5,395 nucleotides of DNA from an uncultured Bacilli bacterium. GTDB taxonomy: Bacteria > Bacillota_I > Bacilli_A > RF39 > UBA660. The notes beneath the pieces are model-generated. The model searched no databases and was not told the DNA's origin. It saw only the letters and a program-made list of their open reading frames with translations. The stretch covers positions 1-5,395 of the forward strand of contig CANQAO010000075.1 in the NCBI GenBank assembly GCA_947589375.1. Reading direction: 5' to 3'. Positions 1 to 5,395 of the stretch are shown here, piece after piece (within the stretch, counting starts at the first letter, position 1; each line of letters begins with the position of its first letter). Position numbers and translations under genes: made by a program.

Positions 1-599
1 GCATATAAAAAGCCGATACCTAATTCTTTTAAAAAATTATCCATATCTTCTAAGATTAATTTATGAAGAGCATATTCGGTTAATTTTTCGCGAATATTTT
101 TGGTTTTAATAATCACGGGATTTTTGATTAAAGTATTTACTTTAGGTTCTTCTAACTCTTCTTTATAACCTATTCTTTCATATTCGTTATTTTTTATTCT
201 TTCTCTTAATTCTCTTACAGAAAGATTTAACTTTTCAATTATATAGATATAATATTTAATTTCATCTATATTTTTAAGTGATAATAATTCAACATAATGA
301 CTCCAGGATAATTGGTTCGACACTGTCGAACCTTTTTGAATCATTAAATAAAACTGTCGCATTTTCTTTAATTGTGGAGAACTATATCCTTTACCCAGTT
401 CTTTGGTTAATCTTATAGAATATTCTTTTATAAGTTTATTTCCGTATTTAGCTCGTTTCTCTCCGCCCTGAGCTTCAATAAGTAATTTCCCGACTTCATA
501 ATAACTTTCTAAATCATGTTTGTTTTTAGAATAATCTTTAATTTGTTCATAGATTTCATTTTTTACTAAAATATCTTTAATGTTTTGATAATAGTTCAT
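1..599 (-). CDS. DUF1016 (YhcG-type) PDDEXK nuclease-family protein, N-terminal part, cut by the left edge
   Basis: Reading the minus strand from the ATG at 599-597 gives 199 full codons with no stop before the window edge, so the C-terminus is missing. The start is set by a strong AAAGGAGG (608-615), 8 bases from the ATG. Visible marks of the DUF1016 N-terminal domain are YYEVGK (about residues 33-38), the RAKYG block (49-53), GKGYSSPQLKKMRQFY (69-84) and QLSWSHYVELL (96-106). A later stretch, FLKELGIGFLY (189-199), matches the place where the C-terminal DUF1016 domain begins. Known for the family: the C-terminal domain is a PDDEXK-type nuclease fold, often carried in accessory regions near type I restriction-modification genes. 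Its catalytic residues would lie beyond the edge, so nuclease activity cannot be confirmed here. The gene is divergent from pcrA. Family assignment is firm; function is inferred. Confidence 0.9.
   Translation of the reverse strand, partial: MNYYQNIKDILVKNEIYEQIKDYSKNKHDLESYYEVGKLLIEAQGGEKRAKYGNKLIKEYSIRLTKELGKGYSSPQLKKMRQFYLMIQKGSTVSNQLSWSHYVELLSLKNIDEIKYYIYIIEKLNLSVRELRERIKNNEYERIGYKEELEEPKVNTLIKNPVIIKTKNIREKLTEYALHKLILEDMDNFLKELGIGFLY
314..332. repeat. Perfect 19-bp palindrome inside the DUF1016 gene
   Basis: GGTTCGACA (314-322) and TGTCGAACC (324-332) are exact reverse complements around one central C. On the + strand the second arm runs directly into TTTTT (333-337), so read in that direction it looks like an intrinsic terminator with a 7-8 bp stem. 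It lies in frame within the minus-strand coding sequence and encodes residues 90-95 (G-S-T-V-S-N), just before the conserved LSWSHY motif. The two TCG codons and GTG stand out in an otherwise AT-rich gene. Whether the palindrome has a role or only reflects the encoded residues is unknown. Confidence 0.7.
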
Positions 600-625
600 A
601 CAAAATTCCTCCTTTATATAAAACA

Positions 626-645
626 TACCCTAAAAGTACCCTAAA
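626..645. repeat. Two direct copies of TACCCTAAA, 11 bp apart
   Basis: TACCCTAAA occurs at 626-634 and again at 637-645, separated by two bases. The 11-bp period is about one helical turn, so both copies face the same side of the DNA. They lie just upstream of the DUF1016 ribosome binding site; on that gene's strand they read TTTAGGGTA. This is the kind of arrangement a tandem operator has, but no factor can be named. No confident promoter for the DUF1016 gene was found. The rest of the 600-734 gap is AT-rich and apart from the pcrA promoter shows nothing else clear. Confidence 0.45.
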
Positions 646-710
646 TTCCTTCTTTTTTCCTTAAATTTTTTTAAAAATTTGTTCGATTAATAAAAACAGC
701 TAGAAAAATG

Positions 711-719
711 TGATATGAT
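711..719 (+). promoter_or_regulatory. Extended -10 promoter for pcrA
   Basis: TGATATGAT gives a TGn extension followed by TATGAT (714-719), five of six bases matching the -10 consensus. At 16-18 bases upstream there is only A-rich sequence with no recognisable -35, which is typical of extended -10 promoters. Transcription would begin near 726, leaving only about 9 bases before the pcrA ATG at 735, an unusually short leader. Confidence 0.55.
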
Positions 720-720
720 A

Positions 721-731
721 AAGATGGTGGT
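721..731 (+). promoter_or_regulatory. Degenerate ribosome binding site of pcrA
   Basis: AAGATGGTGGT aligns with the 16S-complementary sequence AAGGAGGTGAT with three differences, one of which still allows a G-U pair. In that register it ends 3 bases before the ATG, which is the normal distance. It is weaker than the AAGGAGG and GAGGTGAT sites of the other genes here, and the predicted transcript would start inside it. Confidence 0.5.
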
Positions 732-734
732 AAT

Positions 735-2813
735 ATGGATTTAACAAAATTAAATGATAAACAACTTGAAGCGGTTAAAATGACTGAAGGTCCCGTTTTA
801 ATTTTAGCGGGAGCGGGTAGTGGCAAAACAAGAGTCCTAACTACTAAAGTGGCATATTTGGTTTTAGAGCAAGGTATTAACCCCTATAATATTTTAGCTA
901 TTACATTTACTAATAAAGCCGCTAAAGAAATGAAAGAACGCGTTTTAAAAATGCTGGGAAAAGATGCTTATAAAATTCAAATTTCGACTTTTCACTCTTT
1001 GGGCTTACTGATTTTGAAAACTCACTATCACAATCTTGGTTTTGAAAAAAATTTAACCATTCTAGATAGTGATGATACGCTGACAATAATTAAAAAAATT
1101 ATTAAAGATATGAATTTAGATTCCAAAATTTATAATCCTAGAGTTATTAGAAATAAAATCAGTAGTGCGAAAAATGAAATTATTAGTCCTTCCGAATATG
1201 GTAAATTTGCCTCATCTGATTATGAACAAATCATTACCGAAATTTATGAAAAATATGAACGCAAAATTAAAAATAATAATTCCGTAGATTTTGATGATTT
1301 ACTGATTTTACCGATTAAATTATTTAAAGAAAATCCAAACATTTTACACGAATATCAAGAAAGATTTAAATATCTATTAGTTGATGAATATCAAGATACC
1401 AATGAAGCTCAATATGTTTTAATTAAACTTTTAAGTTCTAAATATCAAAATATTTCCGTAGTGGGTGATATCGATCAATCAATTTATGGTTTTAGAGGCG
1501 CGAATTACCGCAATATTTTAAATTTTGAAAAGGATTATCCTAAGGCTAATATTGTTTTATTGGAAGAAAATTATCGTTCTACGGGTAACATTTTAAATGT
1601 CGCTAATGACATTATTAAAAACAATAAAAAAAGAAAAGAAAAAAAGCTTTGGACGAAAAATGAAGAAGGTTTAAAAATTAAATATCACAGGGCTTACGAT
1701 GAACAAGATGAAGCCCATTATGTAATGGGGGAAATCAAAAAATTAATTAAAAATGGTGCGAAAAAATCGGAGATTGCTGTTTTGTACCGGACAAATGCAC
1801 AATCAAGAAATATGGAAGAAGCTTTGCTTAATGAAAATGTACCTTATAAAGTAGTGGGCAGTTTTTATTTTTACAATCGTAAAGAAATTAAAGATTTAAT
1901 TAGTTATTTAAAACTACTTTATAACGCGAATGATGATGTTAGTTTAATGCGCGTAATTAATGTGCCGAAAAGACAAATCGGTCCTAAAACGATTCAGGCT
2001 CTCGCGCTTAAAGCAAGTGAAAAACATACTAGTCTTTATAAGGCCATCGATGGGGGTAAAGAACTAGAATTTAAAAAGATTATTGAAAACATCAAAGCGC
2101 AAAGTGAAGATATATCACTTACTGATTTAGTCGATTTAATTTTAAATGAAACCGGCATGAAAAAGGAACTGGAAAGGGAAAAAACGTTAGAGGCTGAAGT
2201 GCGTTTAGAAAACTTAGAAGAATTTAAATCAATTACAAAATCCTTTGAAGAAAAAAATGGCATTATTTCTTTAGAAGAATTTTTGGAAGAAATTAGTTTA
2301 GTTTCCGATGTCGAGGAGCATAAAAATAATAATGATGTGGTCACTTTAATGACTATCCATTCGGCTAAAGGTTTAGAATTTGAGCATGTCTTTATTATTG
2401 GCTTAGAAGAAAATTTATTTCCTCATGCGAATGCCTTAGATTATCCAGATGAGCTTGAAGAAGAAAGAAGACTTTGTTATGTAGCCGTAACACGAGCTAA
2501 AAAAAGTTTGACTTTAGTTAATGCCAAACGCAGATTACTTTATGGTAATGTCAATGCCAATTTACCAAGCCGTTTTATCGATGAAATCGATGCGAAATAT
2601 TTAGATTCTGATGTTAAAGAAGAAAAACCTAAATTTGATAAAGAGGCTATGATTGACGATACCATTACTTATAAACCAGGGGATAAAGTTATTCATGATA
2701 AATATGGTGAAGGCATAATTATTGCCGCTGGTAACATTTTAACTATTGCATTTTCTCAAAAATATGGTATCATTAAAATAATGAAGGGTCATAAAAGTAT
2801 AAGAAAGGTGTGA
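735..2813 (+). CDS. pcrA: ATP-dependent DNA helicase PcrA (UvrD/Rep superfamily 1A)
   Basis: PcrA is a 3'-5' DNA translocase and helicase used in repair, plasmid replication and clearing of replication-transcription conflicts in Gram-positive bacteria. All SF1A motifs are present: Q motif LNDKQLEAV (6-14), Walker A AGAGSGKT (25-32), Ia AITFTNKAAKEM (55-66), ISTFHSLG (83-90), Walker B LLVDEYQDTN (214-223), III VVGDIDQSIYGFRGA (242-256), IV EENYRST (277-283), V TLMTIHSAKGLEFE (537-550) and VI RRLCYVAVTRAKK (578-590). The segment VPYKVVGSFYFYNRKEIKDL (369-388) is typical of PcrA/UvrD. The end (about 645-692, PGDKVIHDKYGEG...IAF) matches the Tudor-like C-terminal domain, known in PcrA to contact RNA polymerase, and separates it from Rep. 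At 692 residues it is slightly shorter than Bacillus PcrA. The ATG at 735 begins just before the Q motif. The stop is TGA, and the next gene starts 4 bases later. Nothing is missing or broken. Confidence 0.98.
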   Translation: MDLTKLNDKQLEAVKMTEGPVLILAGAGSGKTRVLTTKVAYLVLEQGINPYNILAITFTNKAAKEMKERVLKMLGKDAYKIQISTFHSLGLLILKTHYHNLGFEKNLTILDSDDTLTIIKKIIKDMNLDSKIYNPRVIRNKISSAKNEIISPSEYGKFASSDYEQIITEIYEKYERKIKNNNSVDFDDLLILPIKLFKENPNILHEYQERFKYLLVDEYQDTNEAQYVLIKLLSSKYQNISVVGDIDQSIYGFRGANYRNILNFEKDYPKANIVLLEENYRSTGNILNVANDIIKNNKKRKEKKLWTKNEEGLKIKYHRAYDEQDEAHYVMGEIKKLIKNGAKKSEIAVLYRTNAQSRNMEEALLNENVPYKVVGSFYFYNRKEIKDLISYLKLLYNANDDVSLMRVINVPKRQIGPKTIQALALKASEKHTSLYKAIDGGKELEFKKIIENIKAQSEDISLTDLVDLILNETGMKKELEREKTLEAEVRLENLEEFKSITKSFEEKNGIISLEEFLEEISLVSDVEEHKNNNDVVTLMTIHSAKGLEFEHVFIIGLEENLFPHANALDYPDELEEERRLCYVAVTRAKKSLTLVNAKRRLLYGNVNANLPSRFIDEIDAKYLDSDVKEEKPKFDKEAMIDDTITYKPGDKVIHDKYGEGIIIAAGNILTIAFSQKYGIIKIMKGHKSIRKV

Positions 2814-2817
2814 CAAA

Positions 2818-2976
2818 ATGTTTGATAATATTGTAAAAACTTTAGATGAATGGACGGCGCCACTTAGGGATTTTATAATCAGTAATCATGGTAATCCAAT
2901 TCTTTGGATAGCTCTTTTCCTTGGTGGACTAGCCGTATTTGCATTTACCTACAATGCCTTACATAAAGATTCATAA
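2818..2976 (+). CDS. Small single-pass membrane protein, 52 aa, unknown function
   Basis: I do not recognise a named family. The reading frame runs from the ATG at 2818 to TAA at 2974-2976. It has AAAGGTG (2804-2810) 7 bases upstream, inside the last codons of pcrA, and starts 4 bases after the pcrA stop, so translation is probably coupled. The N-terminal part (1-26) is polar with tryptophan at 12 and mixed charges (D3, K7, D10, E11, R17, D18) and may lie along the membrane. Residues 27-48 (PILWIALFLGG, then LAVFAFTYNAL) form one transmembrane helix with a Gly-Gly at 36-37. The tail is HKDS. No signal peptidase or lipobox site is visible. A terminator begins at its stop codon, which fits it being the last gene of a pcrA transcription unit. 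That it is a real gene rests on the binding site, spacing, coherent membrane profile and terminator; a role linked to PcrA is only a guess. Confidence 0.8.
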   Translation: MFDNIVKTLDEWTAPLRDFIISNHGNPILWIALFLGGLAVFAFTYNALHKDS

Positions 2977-3001
2977 AAGCAGTTATAAATAGCTGTTTTT
3001 T
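2975..3001 (+). terminator. Intrinsic terminator after pcrA and the small membrane gene
   Basis: CAGTTA (2980-2985), a TAAA loop and TAGCTG (2990-2995) form a 6-bp stem with one G-U pair. The stem is extended by a G-U pair and A-T pairs between the A-run at 2975-2978 and the six Ts at 2996-3001, which also serve as the U-tract. It overlaps the stop codon of the small gene and separates it from the ligA promoter. Confidence 0.75.
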
Positions 3002-3012
3002 CGTGGAAAAAA

Positions 3013-3041
3013 TTTATTTTTACTTGTTATTTTGATATAAT
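3013..3041 (+). promoter_or_regulatory. Promoter of ligA (extended -10)
   Basis: A perfect TATAAT (3036-3041) is preceded by TGA (3033-3035), giving an extended -10. TTTATT (3013-3018) sits 17 bases upstream as a weak -35. Transcription would start near 3048, about 12 bases before the ATG, at the ribosome binding site GAGGTGAT (3047-3054). Confidence 0.75.
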
Positions 3042-3059
3042 AATAAGAGGTGATAGAAA

Positions 3060-5033
3060 ATGGTTAGGGACCGAATTGATGAACTAATTAAATTAATAGA
3101 TAAAGCTAATTATGAGTACTATACACTTGATAAACCAACTATTACTGACCAAGAATACGATAGGTATATGCAAGAGCTTTTAGATTTAGAGGAAAAATAT
3201 CCCGATCTTAAAAGAGATGATTCACCGACTAATAGAGTAGGCGGTCAAGTAATTGACGAATTTAAAAAAGTAACCCATGAAATTCCGATGCTTTCTTTAG
3301 GTAATGTGTTTAATGAAGATGAAATTGTGGCTTTTGATGAACGAGTTAAAAAAGTGGTGGCGCAACCTAAATATGTAGCGGAATTAAAAATAGATGGTCT
3401 ATCAGTTTCCCTTTTATATAAAAATGGTGTTTTGGTAAGAGCGGCAACTAGAGGTGATGGAGTTACCGGTGAAGATATTACCCATAATGCACGCACGATA
3501 AAAACTATTCCGCTTACAATTAAAAAACCGATTGATATTGAAGTTCGCGGGGAAATTTATATGAGCAAAGACTCTTTTAATAAATTAAATGAAAGTGGTG
3601 AAAATTTTGCGAATCCCCGTAATGCGGCCGCTGGTAGTGTTCGACAATTAGATTCTAAAGTGGCGGCTTCCCGTAATTTGGATTGTTTTATATACCACTT
3701 GCCAGATCCTGAAGATTATAATATTTATACTCATGAAGATGCTTTAAGATTTATGAAAGAATTAGGCTTTAACATTAATCCTAATAATAAAAAAATAAAT
3801 GATATTAAGGAATTACTTGATTACATTGATTATTGGACTTTAAATAGAAGTACTTTGCCATATGAAATCGATGGGATTGTCATAAAGGTTAATGATTTAA
3901 ATGATCAACAAAAATTAGGCTTTACCGCGAGAAATCCTAAATGGGCGACAGCTTATAAATTTCCGGCGGAAGAAGTTTTAACGCGAATTAAAGATATTAT
4001 TTTTACAGTTGGCCGAACGGGCCAAGTGACGCCAAGTGCTGATTTAGAGCCAGTAAGAGTTATGGGCTCAGTTATCTCTAGAGCTACCCTGCACAATGAA
4101 GATTATGTCCTTGCTAAAGATATTAGAGTTGGCGATGTAGTCGCTATTAAAAAAGCAGGGGATGTTATTCCTGAGGTTGTGAAAGTTATTAAAGAACGTC
4201 GTAGTGGCGCAGAACAGAAATTTCAAATGACGCAAACTTGTCCAATTTGCCATGAAAAGTTAACGCGGAAAGATGATGAAGCCGCTTATTATTGTACGAA
4301 TATTCATTGTCCAGCTAAACAACAAGAAAAACTTATTCATTTTACCAGTAGACATGCGATGAATATCGAAGGCTTTGGTGACCGCATTATTGAAGATTTT
4401 TATAATTTAGGTTATTTAAAGAGCTATGATGATTTTTATAATTTAAATAAACATAAAGAAGAATTAATGAAATTAGAAGGTTTCGGCACCAAAAGCATTA
4501 ATAATCTTTTAGCAGAAATCGAAAATAGTAAACATAATTCTTTAGAAAGGTTGTTATTTGGTTTATCCATTAGACATGTCGGTACGAAAACGGCCGATAT
4601 TCTAGCGCGTCATTTTAAAACTTTAGATAATTTAATGGCTGCTGATTTTGATTCTATTAGTAATATTAAAGATATTGGACCAATTATTGCTAAAAGTGTA
4701 ACTCAATATTTTGCAAGTGAAGAAAATAGAGAATTAATTCAAAGATTAAAAGGACATGGTATAAATATGGTTTACTTAAAAGAAATTAGCCAAGTGACAA
4801 CGGAATTTACGGATAAAACTTTTGTTTTAACGGGTTCACTAGAAAGATTTACGAGAGATGAAGCTAAAGCTAAAATTGAAAGTTTAGGGGGTTTAGTTAC
4901 TAATAGTGTTAGCAAAAAAACTGATGTGGTGATTGCGGGCCAAGAAGCTGGTTCTAAATTAACTAAAGCTCAAAATTTAGGAATTGATATTTGGAATGAG
5001 GAACAATTCCTAAACACTTTATCTAAATATTAA
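3060..5033 (+). CDS. ligA: NAD+-dependent DNA ligase LigA
   Basis: LigA seals nicks in duplex DNA, using NAD+ to adenylate its own lysine; it joins Okazaki fragments and completes repair. All domains are visible in order. Ia (1-60) contains YEYYTLDKP and TDQEYD, the NMN-binding region. In the adenylation domain the catalytic lysine is K110 in ELKIDGLS, followed by RGDGVTGEDITHNARTI (131-147), EVRGEIYM (161-168), FANPRNAAAGSVRQLD (183-198), DGIVIKVN (271-278) and KWATAYKFPAE (294-304). The OB fold follows (about 310-385, VGRTGQVTPSADLEPV). A zinc finger uses C394, C397, C412 and C417. Helix-hairpin-helix repeats cover about 430-570, and a C-terminal BRCT domain covers 583-657 (FVLTGSLERFTRDEA...). 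At 657 residues it is near the usual 670. The start is supported by GAGGTGAT (3047-3054), 5 bases upstream. It is complete, with its own promoter despite following pcrA. It follows the pcrA-ligA order common in Bacillota. Confidence 0.99.
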   Translation: MVRDRIDELIKLIDKANYEYYTLDKPTITDQEYDRYMQELLDLEEKYPDLKRDDSPTNRVGGQVIDEFKKVTHEIPMLSLGNVFNEDEIVAFDERVKKVVAQPKYVAELKIDGLSVSLLYKNGVLVRAATRGDGVTGEDITHNARTIKTIPLTIKKPIDIEVRGEIYMSKDSFNKLNESGENFANPRNAAAGSVRQLDSKVAASRNLDCFIYHLPDPEDYNIYTHEDALRFMKELGFNINPNNKKINDIKELLDYIDYWTLNRSTLPYEIDGIVIKVNDLNDQQKLGFTARNPKWATAYKFPAEEVLTRIKDIIFTVGRTGQVTPSADLEPVRVMGSVISRATLHNEDYVLAKDIRVGDVVAIKKAGDVIPEVVKVIKERRSGAEQKFQMTQTCPICHEKLTRKDDEAAYYCTNIHCPAKQQEKLIHFTSRHAMNIEGFGDRIIEDFYNLGYLKSYDDFYNLNKHKEELMKLEGFGTKSINNLLAEIENSKHNSLERLLFGLSIRHVGTKTADILARHFKTLDNLMAADFDSISNIKDIGPIIAKSVTQYFASEENRELIQRLKGHGINMVYLKEISQVTTEFTDKTFVLTGSLERFTRDEAKAKIESLGGLVTNSVSKKTDVVIAGQEAGSKLTKAQNLGIDIWNEEQFLNTLSKY

Positions 5034-5036
5034 AAA

Positions 5037-5065
5037 AATAATGTCTATTAATGTTAGACATTATT
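5037..5065. terminator. Hairpin after ligA, possible terminator
   Basis: AATAATGTCTA (5037-5047) and TAGACATTATT (5055-5065) are exact reverse complements around a 7-base loop, starting 3 bases after the ligA stop. On the + strand it is followed by CGG rather than Ts, so it is not a textbook terminator for ligA. On the minus strand the stem runs into seven Ts (complement of 5032-5038). A second, all-A/T inverted repeat (AAAAATAAA 5071-5079, TTTATTTTT 5084-5092) follows and overlaps the next promoter. It probably ends or trims the ligA transcript, but this is uncertain. Confidence 0.5.
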
Positions 5066-5083
5066 CGGTAAAAAATAAAAAGG

Positions 5084-5112
5084 TTTATTTTTCTAAATAT
5101 TTTTGTTATAAT
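5084..5112 (+). promoter_or_regulatory. Promoter of the Pro/Ala-repeat gene (extended -10)
   Basis: A perfect TATAAT (5107-5112) has TGT in front (5104-5106). TTTATT (5084-5089) sits 17 bases upstream, the same -35 hexamer and spacing as at ligA. Transcription would start near 5119, about 20 bases before the ATG. Confidence 0.75.
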
Positions 5113-5138
5113 ACATATTAGAATAAGGAGGACAAAAA

Positions 5139-5395
5139 ATGAACGAAGAAAAAAACAATACCCAAGGTGGTAATGATTTAAATTATAGTTTTGATTTTTC
5201 TAATCAAGTAGAGTCACAAACACCAGCACCAGCTACCGAACCTGCACCAATGCCAGCTCCAGCTCCAGCACCAGCTGCCGAACCTGCACCAATGCCAGCT
5301 CAGGCACCAGCACCAGCTACCGAACCAGCACCAATGCCAGCTCAGGCACCAGCACCAGCTACCGAACCAGCACCAATGCCAGCTCAGGCTCCAGC
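5139..5395 (+). CDS. Pro/Ala-rich tandem-repeat protein, N-terminal 85 codons, cut by the right edge
   Basis: I do not recognise this gene. The ATG at 5139 has a strong AAGGAGG (5125-5131) 7 bases upstream and its own promoter. Residues 1-28 are polar and Asn-rich, with an aromatic patch (YSFDF, 16-20). No signal peptide, lipobox or membrane segment is seen, so the N-terminus is probably cytoplasmic. From residue 29 the protein is only P, A, T, E, M and Q, in four copies of a 14-residue unit (PAPATEPAPMPAQA) with a fifth beginning at the edge. Such sequence is expected to be an extended, disordered linker with one acidic residue per unit. It may join the N-terminal head to a domain or membrane anchor outside the window. 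The frame is open throughout and the repeat length is a multiple of three, supporting real coding. Function is unknown. Confidence 0.85.
   Translation, partial: MNEEKNNTQGGNDLNYSFDFSNQVESQTPAPATEPAPMPAPAPAPAAEPAPMPAQAPAPATEPAPMPAQAPAPATEPAPMPAQAP
5223..5395 (+). repeat. 42-bp tandem repeat, four copies plus the start of a fifth
   Basis: Copies lie at 5223-5264, 5265-5306, 5307-5348 and 5349-5390, with CCAGC of the next at 5391-5395. Copies 3 and 4 differ by one base (the final GCA/GCT codon). Copy 2 differs from copy 3 by two bases (GCC for ACC, CCT for CCA), and copy 1 is the most diverged. In copy 3, 26 of 42 bases are G or C, far above the AT-rich surroundings. Near-identity of the later copies suggests recent expansion by slippage or unequal recombination, so copy number may vary between strains and be miscounted in short-read assemblies. 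Confidence 0.92.

Noticed and set aside
314..332. The DUF1016 palindrome as a LexA box
   Set aside because: The half-sites are in the opposite order (GTTCG left, CGAAC right) to the CGAAC-N4-GTTCG consensus.
663..680. AAATTTTT / AAAAATTT inverted repeat upstream of pcrA
   Set aside because: The stem is entirely A/T and such repeats arise easily in this composition; alone it is not evidence for a terminator or operator.
681..685. GTTCG half-site resembling a LexA/DinR box upstream of pcrA
   Set aside because: The partner CGAAC four bases upstream is absent (the position reads TAAAA), so there is no SOS box here.
2036..2344. 102-codon minus-strand open frame
   Set aside because: It lies wholly inside pcrA, is Ser/Phe/Lys-rich as expected from the reverse of an AT-rich gene, and has no recognisable domain. 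It is a shadow of pcrA.
3245..3496. 83-codon minus-strand open frame
   Set aside because: It lies wholly inside the catalytic region of ligA, with no recognisable domain; a shadow.
4068..4253. 61-codon minus-strand open frame
   Set aside because: It lies inside the OB-fold region of ligA, with no family features; a shadow.
5223..5395. The 42-bp repeats as a CRISPR array
   Set aside because: The units are directly contiguous with no unique spacers and keep an open reading frame, so this is a coding tandem repeat.

Overview
This AT-rich window carries two complete, unmistakable bacterial DNA-maintenance genes: pcrA (UvrD/PcrA-type helicase) and ligA (NAD+-dependent DNA ligase). Both are on the + strand. 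TTA/AAA-rich codon use, GGAGG-type ribosome binding sites, the pcrA-then-ligA order and the PcrA-type C-terminal Tudor-like domain point to a low-GC Bacillota or Mollicutes-related bacterium. TGA is the stop codon of pcrA and tryptophan is written TGG, so a code with TGA read as Trp is unlikely. I cannot name the genus; an uncultured gut-type Bacilli lineage is a guess.

Layout. Positions 1-599 hold the N-terminal 199 codons of a minus-strand DUF1016 (YhcG-type, PDDEXK nuclease superfamily) gene that runs off the left edge. Its coding sequence contains a perfect 19-bp palindrome. Positions 600-734 are a divergent intergenic region with a spaced direct repeat and an extended -10 promoter for pcrA. 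pcrA occupies 735-2813. A 52-codon gene for a single-pass membrane protein (2818-2976) follows 4 bases after the pcrA stop and is too short for most ORF callers. A good intrinsic terminator (2975-3001) closes this pair. ligA (3060-5033) then has its own promoter, and a hairpin follows it. A final + strand gene starts at 5139 and is cut by the right edge; after a short polar head it becomes a 14-residue Pro/Ala tandem repeat, strikingly GC-rich against its surroundings.

How the parts relate. PcrA unwinds DNA in repair and replication-transcription conflicts, and LigA seals the nicks left by repair and lagging-strand synthesis. The terminator and second promoter suggest pcrA plus the small membrane gene form one transcription unit and ligA another. 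The three + strand promoters share an extended -10 (TGnTATnAT), and the last two also share TTTATT 17 bases upstream.

Most of the window is housekeeping. The parts worth a second look are the small membrane protein between pcrA and ligA, the Pro/Ala repeat protein, the palindrome inside the DUF1016 gene and the repeats in front of that gene. I see no CRISPR array, tRNA, rRNA, insertion sequence or convincing new multi-gene system in the visible sequence.
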